Shown: in pieces, positions 43,666-53,509 of the stretch | Layout: each line of letters starts with the position of its first letter | Numbering within the stretch: the first letter of the stretch is position 1 | Source of the DNA: Aeromonas eucrenophila | GTDB lineage: Bacteria; Pseudomonadota; Gammaproteobacteria; Enterobacterales; Aeromonadaceae | Assembly: GCF_000819865.1 (NCBI RefSeq) | Contig: NZ_CDDF01000001.1 | Coordinates: 256,036 to 320,035, forward strand | DNA length: 64,000 bases | Reading direction: 5' to 3' | Program-made: the position numbers and the translations under genes | The notes under the pieces: generated by a model | Database searches by the model: none | Told to the model about the DNA's origin: nothing | The model's input: only the letters and a program-made list of their open reading frames with translations

Positions 43666-44685
43666 TTATAAGTCCCTGTCGGAAAAGACAGATTCAAGGC
43701 GATCCGCTATTTGCAGTGGAAGTTGATGCTTGGCCTCCTGTGCGGCCAGCAGGATCGCATGACACAGAGCGTGCCGTTCGGCCCGCCCATGGCTTTTTAC
43801 CACAATGCCGCGCAATCCTAACAGACTTGCGCCATTATACTGGTCGGGGTTCAGGTAAGAAAAACGCCGTTTGAACATAAATCCGGCGACTCGGCCAAGA
43901 AAGCTGCGTTTTTTACGGGGATAACCGGCCAGTTCGGCCATCATCCGCACCACACCCTCGGCTGTTTTGAGCGCCACGTTGCCCACGAAGCCATCACAGA
44001 CGATCACATCCGTTTCACCGCTGAAGATCCTGTCTCCTTCGATGAAGCCGACGAAGTTGAGGGCATTACACTGGCGTAGCAGCTCGGCGCTGTGGCGCAC
44101 CAGATCGTTCCCCTTGATCTCCTCCTCCCCCACGTTGAGCAAGGCGACCCGGGGAGACGCTATCCCCTCCACCTTCTCGGCGACCACGGATCCCATCACA
44201 GCAAATTGCAGCAAGGTATCGGCATCACAGCTCACGTTCGCCCCCAGATCCAGCATCACGGTGCGTTTGCCACCCAGGGTGGGCAGCGCCTTGATGAGCG
44301 CGGGTCTGTCGACGCCGGGCAAGGATTTGAGCACGCACTTGGCCATGGCCATCAGGGCACCAGTATTGCCGGCGCTGACGCAGGCATCGGCCTCACCGGC
44401 CTTGACCAGGTTCAGCACCACTCGCATGGAGGAGTCTTTGAGGGTACGCAACGCGACGATCGGTTTGTCACCCATGGCAACGACCTGGGAGGCATGAACA
44501 AAACGAACGCGGGGATGAGTCAGCAAGCCATGTTGCTGTAACAAGGAGGCGGTCTGGTGTTGGTCACCGACCAGAATAAGTTTTAGCTGAGGCAGAAGAG
44601 ACAGTGCCTGCACGGCGGCAGGCACTGTTTCCGAGGGGCCAATATCTCCCCCCATTATGTCTAGCGCGACAGTTTGCGTAGACAA
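43666..44685 (-). CDS. plsX: phosphate acyltransferase PlsX
   Basis: PlsX makes acyl-phosphate from acyl-ACP for phospholipid synthesis. Motifs are [22 protein letters not shown] and [16 protein letters not shown]. The start is taken as TTG at 44685, six bases after AAGGA, which overlaps the rpmF stop; the TTG at 44691 abuts the ribosome site and cannot be used efficiently. Length is 339 residues. A rare start codon here may limit expression relative to rpmF. Confidence 0.93.
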   Translation of the reverse strand: MSTQTVALDIMGGDIGPSETVPAAVQALSLLPQLKLILVGDQHQTASLLQQHGLLTHPRVRFVHASQVVAMGDKPIVALRTLKDSSMRVVLNLVKAGEADACVSAGNTGALMAMAKCVLKSLPGVDRPALIKALPTLGGKRTVMLDLGANVSCDADTLLQFAVMGSVVAEKVEGIASPRVALLNVGEEEIKGNDLVRHSAELLRQCNALNFVGFIEGDRIFSGETDVIVCDGFVGNVALKTAEGVVRMMAELAGYPRKKRSFLGRVAGFMFKRRFSYLNPDQYNGASLLGLRGIVVKSHGRAERHALCHAILLAAQEAKHQLPLQIADRLESVFSDRDL

Positions 44686-44694
44686 AGGCAATCC

Positions 44695-44862
44695 TTAAGC
44701 GATTACCTTTTTACCGCGGTAGAAACCATCGGCAGTCACGTGGTGACGACGATGAATTTCACCACTGGTCTGATCAACAGTCAGTGCTGCAGCGGTCAGT
44801 GCATCGTGGGAACGACGCATGCCACGCTTGGCGCGGGTTTTACGGTTCTGTTGTACGGCCAT
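44695..44862 (-). CDS. rpmF: 50S ribosomal protein L32
   Basis: This 55-residue ribosomal protein matches L32: [20 protein letters not shown], then [25 protein letters not shown]32 is a late-assembly protein near the peptidyl transferase region. The yceD-rpmF-plsX order is conserved in gammaproteobacteria. The stop codon belongs to TTAAGGA, the plsX ribosome site. Confidence 0.97.
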   Translation of the reverse strand: MAVQQNRKTRAKRGMRRSHDALTAAALTVDQTSGEIHRRHHVTADGFYRGKKVIA

Positions 44863-44883
44863 GGTAGGCTAACTCCTAAAAAT

Positions 44884-45405
44884 TCACTTACGTTTGAGCG
44901 CTTCAAGAGCTGCAAAGGGATTCGGCCGCTCATCAGCAGGCTCGATGTCACCCCAGGTCATCTCCATGTTTCCTCGCGGGCAGGCATCCATTGGATGCAT
45001 GGCCACCTGAGGCAACGAGAGGATGAGTTCATCCTCCAGGATTTGATGAAGATCTATCTCGCCGTTTTCGTCCAATTCAATGGGCTCATAAGCTTCCGGC
45101 AGCTCTTCCTCGTTTGTTCTTTCGAACAGCGGAGTGTAGATAAAATCAGCTTCGCAAAGGTGTTCGAACGTCTCACCGCAACGTTGGCAAACCAGGTCGA
45201 CCTTGGCATGGGCAGTGCCTTTCATAACGGTCAACTTCTGGATGTCTTTACCAAACTGCAGGGTGACATTAACATCACTTTGCAAGCCTTCGGTTGATGC
45301 CTCCAGCCTGGGCATCTGCGACTTTTCCACTATCCCGACATAATCGAGTAGCTTCAAGGCATTACGGACTGGATCAACCTTAACGGGCAACTTCACCTTT
45401 TGCAT
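44884..45405 (-). CDS. yceD: YceD family protein (DUF177), 23S rRNA accumulation factor
   Basis: This 173-residue protein starts MQKVKLPVKVDP, as in E. coli, and has a metal-like CQRC pair and the conserved LPEAYEPIELDENGEIDL. YceD homologues are required for normal 23S rRNA accumulation. It heads the rpmF-plsX-fab block. A strong promoter lies directly upstream. Confidence 0.92.
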   Translation of the reverse strand: MQKVKLPVKVDPVRNALKLLDYVGIVEKSQMPRLEASTEGLQSDVNVTLQFGKDIQKLTVMKGTAHAKVDLVCQRCGETFEHLCEADFIYTPLFERTNEEELPEAYEPIELDENGEIDLHQILEDELILSLPQVAMHPMDACPRGNMEMTWGDIEPADERPNPFAALEALKRK

Positions 45406-45732
45406 AGGGCGCGAATATTATAGGTCCAACAAGGGATAGTCAAAGGAAAAAGTCCTTACCGCCGATGATTTTAACCACGCAGGGCCCTGAAGACAGGAAC
45501 TTGCGTTCATCGGTAGCTGATTATGCCACAAACCGCAGGATCCAATACAGGATCCTGCACGATCAACCCGCCGCTCATTGGCTGCGCGGACAAACCCGGT
45601 GGGCTTACCAGCCTGTTCCATTCCATGCCAGGCCGGCTTTATTGGCCGGATCTGGTGGTGGTTCAGCCTGCGCCAGATCTTGTATTCCACAGGATGACGG
45701 ATCTCATTGAAGGACATTATTGGAGCTTGTTT
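45406..45732. other. divergent intergenic region yceD / exported protein
   Basis: These 327 bases hold the yceD promoter and an inverted repeat at 45535-45558 (GCAGGATCC, six-base loop, GGATCCTGC). No gene was supported; short frames here have no ribosome site or homology. Confidence 0.5.
45417..45443 (-). promoter_or_regulatory. predicted promoter of yceD-rpmF-plsX-fab block
   Basis: On the minus strand TTGACT (45443-45438), 15 bases, then TATAAT (45422-45417). Transcription would start around 45410, only about five bases before the yceD ATG. Confidence 0.55.
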
Positions 45733-46119
45733 ATGAAAGGTGTGATCCCCTGCTCGTTGACGCTGGTGTTATTGATTCTCTGTCCGCGGTCATCCATGGC
45801 CGCCGAAGAGAAGACCGCCGGACACTACTACCGTGAGCAGGAGGTCGAGTCTTTCATCCCCTGTGGCTCGGACAACGCCTTCTGGCTGATGGGCGAGCAG
45901 AACGTGCTGCAACCCTTGCGCGATCAACTGCGCAAGCTGAACGAGCATCAGCAGGATGCCCCTCTCCCACTTTATGTCGAGGTCACCGGTCATTTCGAGG
46001 ATAACGCCAACAGCGACGGGATCGCGGCCGATTACGATGGCCTCTATCGCATCGAGTCCGTCCTCACCAGCCGCCCCGACAGCCCGCCGAGCTGTCCTGT
46101 GCTGGTGATGGATGATTGA
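45733..46119 (+). CDS. putative exported protein of unknown function
   Basis: This 128-residue protein has a signal peptide (about 1-23, ending SSMA). The mature part has two cysteines (FIPCGSDNAFWL and SCPVLV) that could form a disulphide, and PLYVEVTGHFE and YDGLYRIESV. The layout recalls small periplasmic OB-fold domains such as the NlpE C-terminal domain, but I cannot assign a family. GGAG lies seven bases before the ATG. Confidence 0.7.
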   Translation: MKGVIPCSLTLVLLILCPRSSMAAEEKTAGHYYREQEVESFIPCGSDNAFWLMGEQNVLQPLRDQLRKLNEHQQDAPLPLYVEVTGHFEDNANSDGIAADYDGLYRIESVLTSRPDSPPSCPVLVMDD

Positions 46120-46146
46120 ATCAATATTTTTCCTTCGCTCAAGGGC

Positions 46147-46797
46147 TCAGGGAGTCGCCGTACAAGCGGCCTTGGCGCTCAGCAAGGATGGCTGATGCCG
46201 GGGCATAGCCTCCATCAGGCGGCGAATGGCCTGGAAGCTCTCCAGAGCCGCCTTGATGGCGACCGGATTGACTACCCAGCCCGGCAGGTTGTTGCCCGGA
46301 TTGGTGTAAGTTTCTAGCCGGATCAGGGTAGTTCCGTCCGGTTGTGGCAAGGCCTCCCAGCGCCCATCGCTGGCCCGGATCCGCACCAGACCCGGTCGCT
46401 CACGCAGCGCATCGGGCTCGGCCCAGACCTTGAGCGCTAATCCGCAATCGGCTCTTCTTGACACATGAGAGCGGGTGATGAGCTCCCTGTCCTGCACCGG
46501 CCAGGGGGATTCCAGTCGGGTGTAAACCAGTTCATCATCGGCACCGGACCTTGCCAGAACCCGCACCTCGCGGCTCTTGGGCAACCACTCCCGGTGCCGG
46601 CTGGTGTCGCGCAGCACGGTCAGGAGTGCAGCAGGTTCGGCCATGACGCGCATCTCCAGGCGCAGCGCCAGATAGGGGCCGGGGGGGCGAGGTTGGGTCC
46701 AGAGGCTGACTCCCCCCTCCCCCTGCTGAGGTTGCCACCCCTGCCCCCAGCTCGAGAGGGTGATCAGCATCAAAGCCAGCACGCCAACTTTTTTCAT
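46147..46797 (-). CDS. exported START-domain protein
   Basis: This 216-residue protein has a signal peptide (MKKVGVLALMLITLSSWGQG) followed by a START-like lipid-binding fold (VYTRLESPWPVQDRELITR, the typical central motif, and GWVVNP near the end). Bacterial START proteins bind hydrophobic ligands; the ligand is unknown. The start is supported by GGGGAGG just upstream. It is convergent with the exported protein at 45733. Confidence 0.82.
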   Translation of the reverse strand: MKKVGVLALMLITLSSWGQGWQPQQGEGGVSLWTQPRPPGPYLALRLEMRVMAEPAALLTVLRDTSRHREWLPKSREVRVLARSGADDELVYTRLESPWPVQDRELITRSHVSRRADCGLALKVWAEPDALRERPGLVRIRASDGRWEALPQPDGTTLIRLETYTNPGNNLPGWVVNPVAIKAALESFQAIRRLMEAMPRHQPSLLSAKAACTATP

Positions 46798-47007
46798 CCT
46801 TGCCTCCCCATGCTCACTCCTATGCTTATAGCCGTTTTTCGCGCAGCCGCCCCATCTACGTCCTGGGGCCAATCAATGCGTGCTCATGCTCTCGAGGTTT
46901 ACCTGCCAAGCCTCAATAACAAGATCCTGACCGGCCCGTCCGTTTGCGCCGCAGCGCACAGCCGGATAGAATCAACCAATTGATTTATAAATGGATATCA
47001 TCAGACC

Positions 47008-47589
47008 ATGAGCGCTCCCCTGATCCTTGCCTCAACTTCCCGCTATCGCAAGGCGTTGCTGGAAAAACTCGGCTTGCCGTTTCAATGCGTCTCTCCCGAG
47101 GTTGACGAGTCGCCGCTGCCGGGGGAATCAGCCCAAGCCCTGGTTGCGCGGCTGGCCTTTGCCAAGGCGGAGGCCGTCGCCCGGTACCATGATCGGGGCT
47201 TGATCATTGGCTCTGATCAGCTGTGCGTCTGTGACGGCCAGATCCTCGGCAAGCCAGGTACTGTCGAGAAGGCGGTGGCGCAGCTGATGGCGGCGCAAGG
47301 CAAAAGTGTCACCTTCTATACCGGCCTCTGCGTGCTGGATGCGACCAGTGGCAAGGCAGAGCAGCTGGTTGAACCTTTTACCGTGCATTTTCGCCGCCTC
47401 GATGAAGCCGCCATTCGTCGCTATGTGGAAGCAGAGTTACCCCTCGACTGCGCGGGCAGCTTCAAGTGTGAAGGCATGGGTATAGTGTTGTTCAGGGCGC
47501 TGGAGGGGCGCGATCCCAATGCGCTGATCGGCCTCCCCCTGATCGGTCTGATCGAGCTGCTGGCCCACCATGGTATGGCCTTGCCATAA
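47008..47589 (+). CDS. yceF: Maf-type nucleotide pyrophosphatase, YceF (m7GTP) subfamily
   Basis: This 193-residue Maf protein hydrolyses non-canonical nucleotides; the YceF branch prefers 7-methyl-GTP. Motifs are LASTSRYRKALLEKLGLPF, GSDQL and the C-terminal CEGMGIVLF. The E. coli homologue is also beside yceD and rluC. Subfamily assignment rests on position and overall similarity. Confidence 0.88.
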   Translation: MSAPLILASTSRYRKALLEKLGLPFQCVSPEVDESPLPGESAQALVARLAFAKAEAVARYHDRGLIIGSDQLCVCDGQILGKPGTVEKAVAQLMAAQGKSVTFYTGLCVLDATSGKAEQLVEPFTVHFRRLDEAAIRRYVEAELPLDCAGSFKCEGMGIVLFRALEGRDPNALIGLPLIGLIELLAHHGMALP

Positions 47590-47620
47590 TTTGCTATAAA
47601 AATAGAAACTGACGATATAA

Positions 47621-47646
47621 AAAACGGGAGCCAAGGCTCCCGTTTT
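47621..47646. terminator. bidirectional terminator between yceF and HAD gene
   Basis: AAAACGGGAGCC and GGCTCCCGTTTT flank AA. It serves the two convergent genes. Confidence 0.88.
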
Positions 47647-47665
47647 GCTTTTGTGTCGTGAAGAG

Positions 47666-48313
47666 TCAACCCAACAGCAGTCTCAGCTCATCCATGGTGT
47701 CGACGACGGCAACCGGATCATGGGCCTGCAGGCGATCCCTATCATGTACGCCCCAAGTAACCCCAACACGTGGCATGGCGAGCGCTTCTGCCATCGCCAT
47801 GTCGTGGATGGAATCGCCGATCATCACCGCCTGCCCGGGCACCAGGCCAAGCTCAGCCAGGATCTGGGTCAGCATCAGCGGATCGGGTTTGGAGTTCGCC
47901 TCGTCCGCGCCGCGAGTGGCCGCAAACAGGGGTCGCAGCCCGGTCTCGTCCAATACCCTGTCCAGCCCGCGACGGGACTTGCCGGTGGCGACCGCCAGGG
48001 CGATACCCTGTGCGTGCCACTGGTGCAATAACTCGCTCGCCCCGGCAAACAGCGGACTTGGCGTGTCGTCATGCAGATAGTGATGGCGATAGCGGGCGAT
48101 CAGGGCATGGGCTCGCTCGCTTCCCTGTTCCAGCTTGAACAGCCGTGGGATGCCCACTTCGAGGCTGAGCCCGATGATCTGGTGTGTCTCCTGGGCGCTG
48201 GGAACGGGTTCGTCGCAATCGCGAGCGGCATTCTGCACGCAGGCGACGATCCGCCCCACCGAATCCATCAGGGTACCGTCCCAGTCGAAGATGGCGAGGC
48301 GGATATCTTGCAT
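47666..48313 (-). CDS. HAD-family phosphatase (phosphoglycolate-phosphatase-like)
   Basis: This 215-residue HAD-IA hydrolase has FDWDGTLMDS (nucleophile Asp), AVATGKSRRGLD (motif II and III) and MIGDSIHDMAMA (motif IV). The substrate is unknown. Its ATG shares one base with the rluC stop (TGATG), so the genes are coupled. Confidence 0.9.
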   Translation of the reverse strand: MQDIRLAIFDWDGTLMDSVGRIVACVQNAARDCDEPVPSAQETHQIIGLSLEVGIPRLFKLEQGSERAHALIARYRHHYLHDDTPSPLFAGASELLHQWHAQGIALAVATGKSRRGLDRVLDETGLRPLFAATRGADEANSKPDPLMLTQILAELGLVPGQAVMIGDSIHDMAMAEALAMPRVGVTWGVHDRDRLQAHDPVAVVDTMDELRLLLG

Positions 48314-49257
48314 CAGCGGGCCAGCTTGTTCAGGAAACTGTCGAGCTCGGGTGCAAGCGGTGCTTCCACCTGCATCTCACGATCGTCGACCGGATGGGTG
48401 AAGCTCAGCTTCCAGGCGTGCAGGAATAACCGTTTCAAGCCCTGGGCACGCATCTTCTCGTCGAAGGCGGCCTCACCGTATTTGTCATCACAGGCGATGG
48501 GATGACCCGCATGCTGGGTATGAACCCGGATCTGGTGAGTACGGCCGGTGATGGGGCTGCACTCCACCAGAGTCGCCTCGGCAAATTGACGGGCGATGCG
48601 GAAGCGGGTCTCGGATGGCTTGCCATCGCCGCTGACCCGCACCACTCGCTCGCCGGACTGCAGATCGTTCTTGCGCAGCGGCGCGTTGACCACCTTGACG
48701 TGGGGCTGCCATTGGCCGCGCACCAGCGCCAGATACTGCTTGCGCATGGTCTTGACGCGCAGTTGCTCATGCAGACTGCGCAGGGCACTGCGTTTCTTGG
48801 CGACCAGCAGCACGCCGGAGGTGTCGCGATCGAGCCGGTGCACCAGCTCCAGGAAGCGAGCCTCCGGGCGCAGGGCACGCAGCCCCTCGATGACCCCGAA
48901 GCTCAGGCCACTGCCACCGTGCACCGCCATGCCGGACGGCTTGTTGAGCACTATCATGGCCTCGTCTTCAAACAGGATCTGGCTCTCCAGACGCTGGATG
49001 CTGCCGAGGTTGGCGGAGGGCAGTTCGTTCTTCTCGGCCACGCGCACGGGGGGCACCCGCACCTCGTCGCCGACACAGAGTTTGTATTCGGGTTTGATGC
49101 GCTTCTTGTTGACGCGCACCTCGCCTTTACGAAGGATGCGATAGATCAGGCTCTTGGGGACGCCCTTTAGCTGAGTCTTGAGAAAATTGTCGATGCGCTG
49201 CCCTTCATGCTCAGCTTCGATGGTGAGCAGCTGCACTTGTTGATGTATCTGTGTCAT
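48313..49257 (-). CDS. rluC: 23S rRNA pseudouridine synthase C (955/2504/2580)
   Basis: This RluA-family synthase has an N-terminal S4 domain (RIDNFLKTQLKGVPKSLIYR) and the catalytic aspartate in HRLDRDTSGVLL. It converts U955, U2504 and U2580 of 23S rRNA. The start at 49257 (MTQIHQQV) is preferred over 49296. It is divergent from rne, as in E. coli. Length is 314 residues. Confidence 0.94.
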   Translation of the reverse strand: MTQIHQQVQLLTIEAEHEGQRIDNFLKTQLKGVPKSLIYRILRKGEVRVNKKRIKPEYKLCVGDEVRVPPVRVAEKNELPSANLGSIQRLESQILFEDEAMIVLNKPSGMAVHGGSGLSFGVIEGLRALRPEARFLELVHRLDRDTSGVLLVAKKRSALRSLHEQLRVKTMRKQYLALVRGQWQPHVKVVNAPLRKNDLQSGERVVRVSGDGKPSETRFRIARQFAEATLVECSPITGRTHQIRVHTQHAGHPIACDDKYGEAAFDEKMRAQGLKRLFLHAWKLSFTHPVDDREMQVEAPLAPELDSFLNKLAR

Positions 49258-49670
49258 GGCGCGGATTTTAACACTGCCGGCAGCCCTTGGCTGCATGCTT
49301 TGTTAAAAAATGGCGTCTTGCTATAAAAGTGGTTTAAATGGGATAATAAACAAGGTTTTGTCATTGTGTGCAAGCCTTGTACTAAGTGGCCAAAATTTAT
49401 GCCACCCAATCCCGAAACACCGTGTATACAAGAACATGACGGTTCCCGGGTGCGAGGTACAACGCATGGAGAACGCAAACAGAACCAGTTTAATTGTCTC
49501 CACATCGGTATCCTTAATTCATGCCTTCTCGAGAAGGCAGAACCAGAGTGCCCTTAGTTTGCGCCTCATGCATGCCCCAACCGGGAGGTTGCCCAAACAT
49601 GCTGAAGACCCGAGGCCGGCGCCGGCAGGATCCTGTGGAGGAATCAAAATGACAAAATAATGAGAACTCA
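49258..49670. other. rluC-rne intergenic region and rne 5' leader
   Basis: These 413 bases hold no supported gene. They include a predicted rne promoter (49318-49347), giving an rne leader of about 320 bases. In E. coli the long leader contains hairpins through which RNase E controls its own mRNA; a similar role is inferred here. Confidence 0.6.
49318..49347 (+). promoter_or_regulatory. predicted rne promoter
   Basis: TTGCTA, an 18-base spacer and GATAAT form a moderate sigma-70 promoter at the start of the long leader. Confidence 0.4.
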
Positions 49671-52600
49671 ATGAAAAGAATGCTAATCAACGCGACTCAG
49701 GAAGAGGAGTTGCGCGTAGCGCTGGTTGACGGACAACAGCTCTACGATTTGGATATTGAAAGTCCGGGACACGAGCAGAAAAAAGCGAACATTTACAAGG
49801 GCAAAATCACCCGCGTAGAACCCAGTCTTGAAGCTGCTTTTGTTGACTATGGCGCCGAGCGCCACGGTTTCCTGCCATTGAAGGAAATCGCCCGCAATTA
49901 CTTCCCCTCCGGTTATTCCTATCAGGGTCGTCCCAACATCAAAGAAGTGGTCCGCGAAGGCCAGGAAGTGATCGTCCAGATCGACAAGGAAGAGCGTGGC
50001 ACCAAGGGTGCAGCCCTCACCACCTTTATCAGTCTGGCCGGCAGCTATCTGGTGCTGATGCCGAACAACCCCCGTGCCGGCGGTATCTCCCGTCGCATCG
50101 AGGGTGACGAGCGGACCGAGTTGAAGGAAGCCCTGAACGGTCTGACCGTGCCGGACGGCATGGGCCTCATCGTGCGTACCGCCGGTGTGGGCAAGTCCCC
50201 GGAAGAGCTGGAATGGGATCTGAACGTTCTGCTCAACCACTGGGATTCCATCCACAAGGCCTCGCAGAATCGCTCGGCGCCGGTGCTTATCCACCAGGAA
50301 AGCAACGTGATCGTGCGCGCCATTCGTGACTACCTGCGTCGCGATGTGGGCGAGATCCTGATCGACAACCCGGTCATCTTCGAGCGTGCCAAGTCGCACA
50401 TCGAGCTGGTGCGCCCCGATTTCCTCAATCGCGTGAAGCTGTACAAGGGTGACGTCGCCCTGTTCAACCACTTCCAGATCGAGAGCCAGATCGAGTCAGC
50501 CTTCCAGCGTGAAGTGCGCCTGCCCTCCGGTGGCAGCATCGTCATCGATCCGACCGAAGCCCTGACCTCCATCGATATCAACTCCTCCCGCGCCACCAAG
50601 GGCGGCGATATCGAAGAGACGGCGCTGCAGACCAACCTGGAAGCGGCCGACGAGATTGCCCGTCAATTGCGTCTGCGTGACCTTGGTGGCCTGATCGTCA
50701 TCGACTTCATCGACATGACCCCGGTGCGCCATCAGCGCGACGTGGAGAACCGTCTGCGTGAAGCCGTGCATCAGGACCGCGCCCGCATCCAGCTGGGACG
50801 GATCTCCCGTTTCGGTCTGCTGGAGATGTCCCGTCAGCGCCTGCGCCCCTCCCTCAACGAGTCCAGCAGCCATATCTGCCCTCGTTGCCAGGGTCAGGGT
50901 GTGATCCGTGACAACGAATCACTGGCCTTGTCCATCCTGCGTCTCATCGAAGAAGAGGCCATGAAGGACAACACCGAGCAGGTACATGCTCAAGTGCCGG
51001 TCGATGTTGCCGCCTATCTGCTCAATGAGAAGCGTGCTTCCATTGCCGGCCTGGAGCAACGCAACGAGATCCGTGTCTACATCATTCCGAACCAGCATCT
51101 GGAGACCCCGCACTACGAGGTCACCCGCATTCGCAAGGGTGAGATCGCGGAAGCGGCCAGCTACGAGCTGAAAACCGAGATTGCCAAGCCGGTCTACCAA
51201 CCGAAGCAGGCTCAGGTGATCGAGCGCGAGCAACCGCTGCTGCAAGGCTTCGTCCAGGCGCCCCAGCCTGCCGCACCGGCGGCTGCACCGGCCCCCGTTG
51301 CCGCGACCACTCCGGTTGCCGCAGAAGCTGGTCTGTTTGGCAAGTTGTTCAAGGCCATCTCCGGCCTGTTCGCATCCGATGCGGCAGCTGGCGACGTGAA
51401 AGCGCCCGCCGAGAAACCGGCCGTGCGTGAGGCGAGCAAAGAAGAGGGTCACCGTCATCAACGTGACGAAACCCGCAGCCGTGGTCAACGTGGTCGTCGT
51501 GATGACAACCGTGGCAACCGCACTCCTTCGGAAGCCGGTGAGAAGCGTGAAGGCGCAGCCAACCGCGAGGGCAGTGAGAACCGCAATCGTCGTCCGCGCA
51601 AAGAGCGTGAGCCGCGCCAGGAACGTGAAGTCCGTGGTGAACAGCGCATGGATCGTGAACCCCGCCAGGAGCGCGAGCCCCGTGGTGAGCGCAACGAACA
51701 GCGTCTGGATCGCGAACCTCGTGAGCCGCGTCAGGAACGTGAACCCCGCGCACCGCGCCCGGCTCGTGAACCCCGTGCTCCGCGCGAACCCCGCGCAGAA
51801 GTGGTCGTTGAGGCGATAGACGCCATCAATACCCAGGTTGAGGCTGGCAATACCGAACCTCAGCAAGAGAAAGAGCAGAAAGTGGCCGAGCGCCGCGAAC
51901 GTCGTCAACTGCGCAAGCAGGTTCGCGTCGATGTCGTTGCTGCCGATACCCCTGCCCTGCCGGTGGACGAGCAAGTGAACGAAGTCGTCGACGCGCAAGC
52001 CGTGGCCGGTGAGCAAGAGGAGCAGACCGAAGGTCAGCGCCGCTCTCGTCGTACCCCGCGTAGCCAGCGCATCGAAGGCCAGCGTCGCAAGCGTATCAAC
52101 GAGGATGCCCGTGGCCAGCGTGATGATGAGCCGCAGGCTGAAATCCAGCTGACCGCTGCTGCCCAATCGGATGCGGCTCAGGTGAAGGTGGAAGAACCCG
52201 CGGTTCCTGTCATCACCATCCCGAGCGCCGAAGCCGTTGCTGCTGCACTGCAAGCCTCTGCCGCGCTGACCGAGCACGTGATCGCCGAGGCTGTCGCTGA
52301 AGACGCTCACGAGCAAGCCGAAGCAGCCGTCTCTGCCCCGGCCCAGACCGAGGTTGCTGAAGCTGTTGTCGCTGAGCCTGTGGCCATCGTCGCAGACGAA
52401 GCGCCTGTCTCTGTAGCCGAACCTGTTGCTGCTGAAGTGGAAGTGGCGGTGATCGCCGAGGAAGCGCCGGTTGTTGAAACCGTCGCCGCCGAAGTGGCAC
52501 CGGCTCCTGCTGCGGTTGAAACCGCGCCCGTTGTCATCGCTGAGCCCGCTCCTGCGCCGCAGGTCGAAGAGGTTGTGGCTCCCGCCATTACCCCTGAAAC

Positions 52601-52853
52601 CGTGGTGGTTGCAGCAGCTGAGCCTGCTGTTAGCGCCCCTGTGACCAAAGCGGTCAACAAGGGTGCCGGTGTACTGGCCCGCGCTCGCAAGGCCTCCGCG
52701 CCCATGGCAACGCCGGCCGCTGTGCCTGCTCAGGCTGCTCGTGAGCCAGTGGTCCAGGCACCGCTGGTTCGCAACGAGGTCGCCAGCTCAGGCCGTCACG
52801 GTGGCAGCACAGCTGCCGTCAACGTGGCAAAGAGCCCGGCGGGTCGCCCCTGA
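49671..52853 (+). CDS. rne: ribonuclease E
   Basis: This 1060-residue endonuclease initiates mRNA decay and processes rRNA and tRNA. The catalytic half carries S1 (about 35-125), 5'-sensor and RNase-H-like regions, active-site D302 and D345, and the zinc-link cysteines C403 and C406 (CPRC). An amphipathic membrane-targeting helix lies at 554-568 ([15 protein letters not shown]). The C-terminal scaffold has a long Arg/Glu-rich stretch (about 590-710) and an Ala/Val/Pro/Glu-rich end that should bind degradosome partners. The length matches E. coli (1061) although the tail sequence differs. Confidence 0.96.
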   Translation: MKRMLINATQEEELRVALVDGQQLYDLDIESPGHEQKKANIYKGKITRVEPSLEAAFVDYGAERHGFLPLKEIARNYFPSGYSYQGRPNIKEVVREGQEVIVQIDKEERGTKGAALTTFISLAGSYLVLMPNNPRAGGISRRIEGDERTELKEALNGLTVPDGMGLIVRTAGVGKSPEELEWDLNVLLNHWDSIHKASQNRSAPVLIHQESNVIVRAIRDYLRRDVGEILIDNPVIFERAKSHIELVRPDFLNRVKLYKGDVALFNHFQIESQIESAFQREVRLPSGGSIVIDPTEALTSIDINSSRATKGGDIEETALQTNLEAADEIARQLRLRDLGGLIVIDFIDMTPVRHQRDVENRLREAVHQDRARIQLGRISRFGLLEMSRQRLRPSLNESSSHICPRCQGQGVIRDNESLALSILRLIEEEAMKDNTEQVHAQVPVDVAAYLLNEKRASIAGLEQRNEIRVYIIPNQHLETPHYEVTRIRKGEIAEAASYELKTEIAKPVYQPKQAQVIEREQPLLQGFVQAPQPAAPAAAPAPVAATTPVAAEAGLFGKLFKAISGLFASDAAAGDVKAPAEKPAVREASKEEGHRHQRDETRSRGQRGRRDDNRGNRTPSEAGEKREGAANREGSENRNRRPRKEREPRQEREVRGEQRMDREPRQEREPRGERNEQRLDREPREPRQEREPRAPRPAREPRAPREPRAEVVVEAIDAINTQVEAGNTEPQQEKEQKVAERRERRQLRKQVRVDVVAADTPALPVDEQVNEVVDAQAVAGEQEEQTEGQRRSRRTPRSQRIEGQRRKRINEDARGQRDDEPQAEIQLTAAAQSDAAQVKVEEPAVPVITIPSAEAVAAALQASAALTEHVIAEAVAEDAHEQAEAAVSAPAQTEVAEAVVAEPVAIVADEAPVSVAEPVAAEVEVAVIAEEAPVVETVAAEVAPAPAAVETAPVVIAEPAPAPQVEEVVAPAITPETVVVAAAEPAVSAPVTKAVNKGAGVLARARKASAPMATPAAVPAQAAREPVVQAPLVRNEVASSGRHGGSTAAVNVAKSPAGRP

Positions 52854-52875
52854 TCCACTAGCTCGCTAGCCTGAT

Positions 52876-52908
52876 AAAAGAGCCACACAATGTGTGGCTC
52901 TTTTTTTT
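52876..52908 (+). terminator. terminator of rne
   Basis: AAAAGAGCCACACA / TGTGTGGCTCTTTT with eight T residues, 22 bases after rne. Confidence 0.92.
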
Positions 52909-53460
52909 GCCTAGCTTCCGTTTCCCACCACCTTGCCAATCTTCAGCTTCACACCGTCATTGCGGTGTCCGAACGCTCCTTCCTATGCTCCTCTCTTTTC
53001 CTCCCCCATACGCACACCAATACAACCAGCCTCATCCCCTGCCCTCGCTGTCATACAGCTCAGCCATCGATGTGCTTACGATAAAACTACGCGTCCCCCA
53101 AGATTAACGATGGCTCGTTGAACCGAACGAGCATCGCCAGATGTTTCCTCTTGCCATCAGCACCACGACACCAATGGAAGAAGCCAGACCTGAGCCGGTT
53201 CAGCCATAGTATCCTCCCGGTGAGTTGTGACATCGAACCTGGATAACCCCCTCTCCTGCCGGATGTCTGTTGCGTCTCCAGTGAGGGAGTGGATTGCTTC
53301 CTTTAGCTGATGGCAGGCGGTGTATAGGGGAATAAGCAAAGGTGAGGGAGTATGTATAAAGGGATAAAAACTCTAGTTTGATGGCATACGAACATTTGCC
53401 ATGACCAACAAACTACCTGTCGCCGAACCACAGTGGCTGATCTGTTGATCTACAGAAATG
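52909..53460. other. non-coding gap between rne and pit
   Basis: I see no supported gene in these 552 bases. An inverted repeat lies at 53108-53136 (GCTCGTT and AACGAGC around GAACCG, with partly complementary flanks) without a T-run. The rest is AT-richer than the neighbours and pyrimidine-rich near 52960-53020. Confidence 0.5.
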
Positions 53461-53482
53461 AAAAAAGGGCCCGCAGGCCCTT
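53461..53482 (-). terminator. terminator of pit
   Basis: AAGGGCC / GGCCCTT around CGCA with a T-run on the minus strand, 28 bases after the pit stop. Confidence 0.85.
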
Positions 53483-53509
53483 CGTCATTCAATCGCATTG
53501 TTTGCCCTA

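Noticed and set aside
45523..45732. N-terminal extension of the exported protein gene
   Set aside because: The signal peptide and GGAG site support the start at 45733; the extension has no homology.
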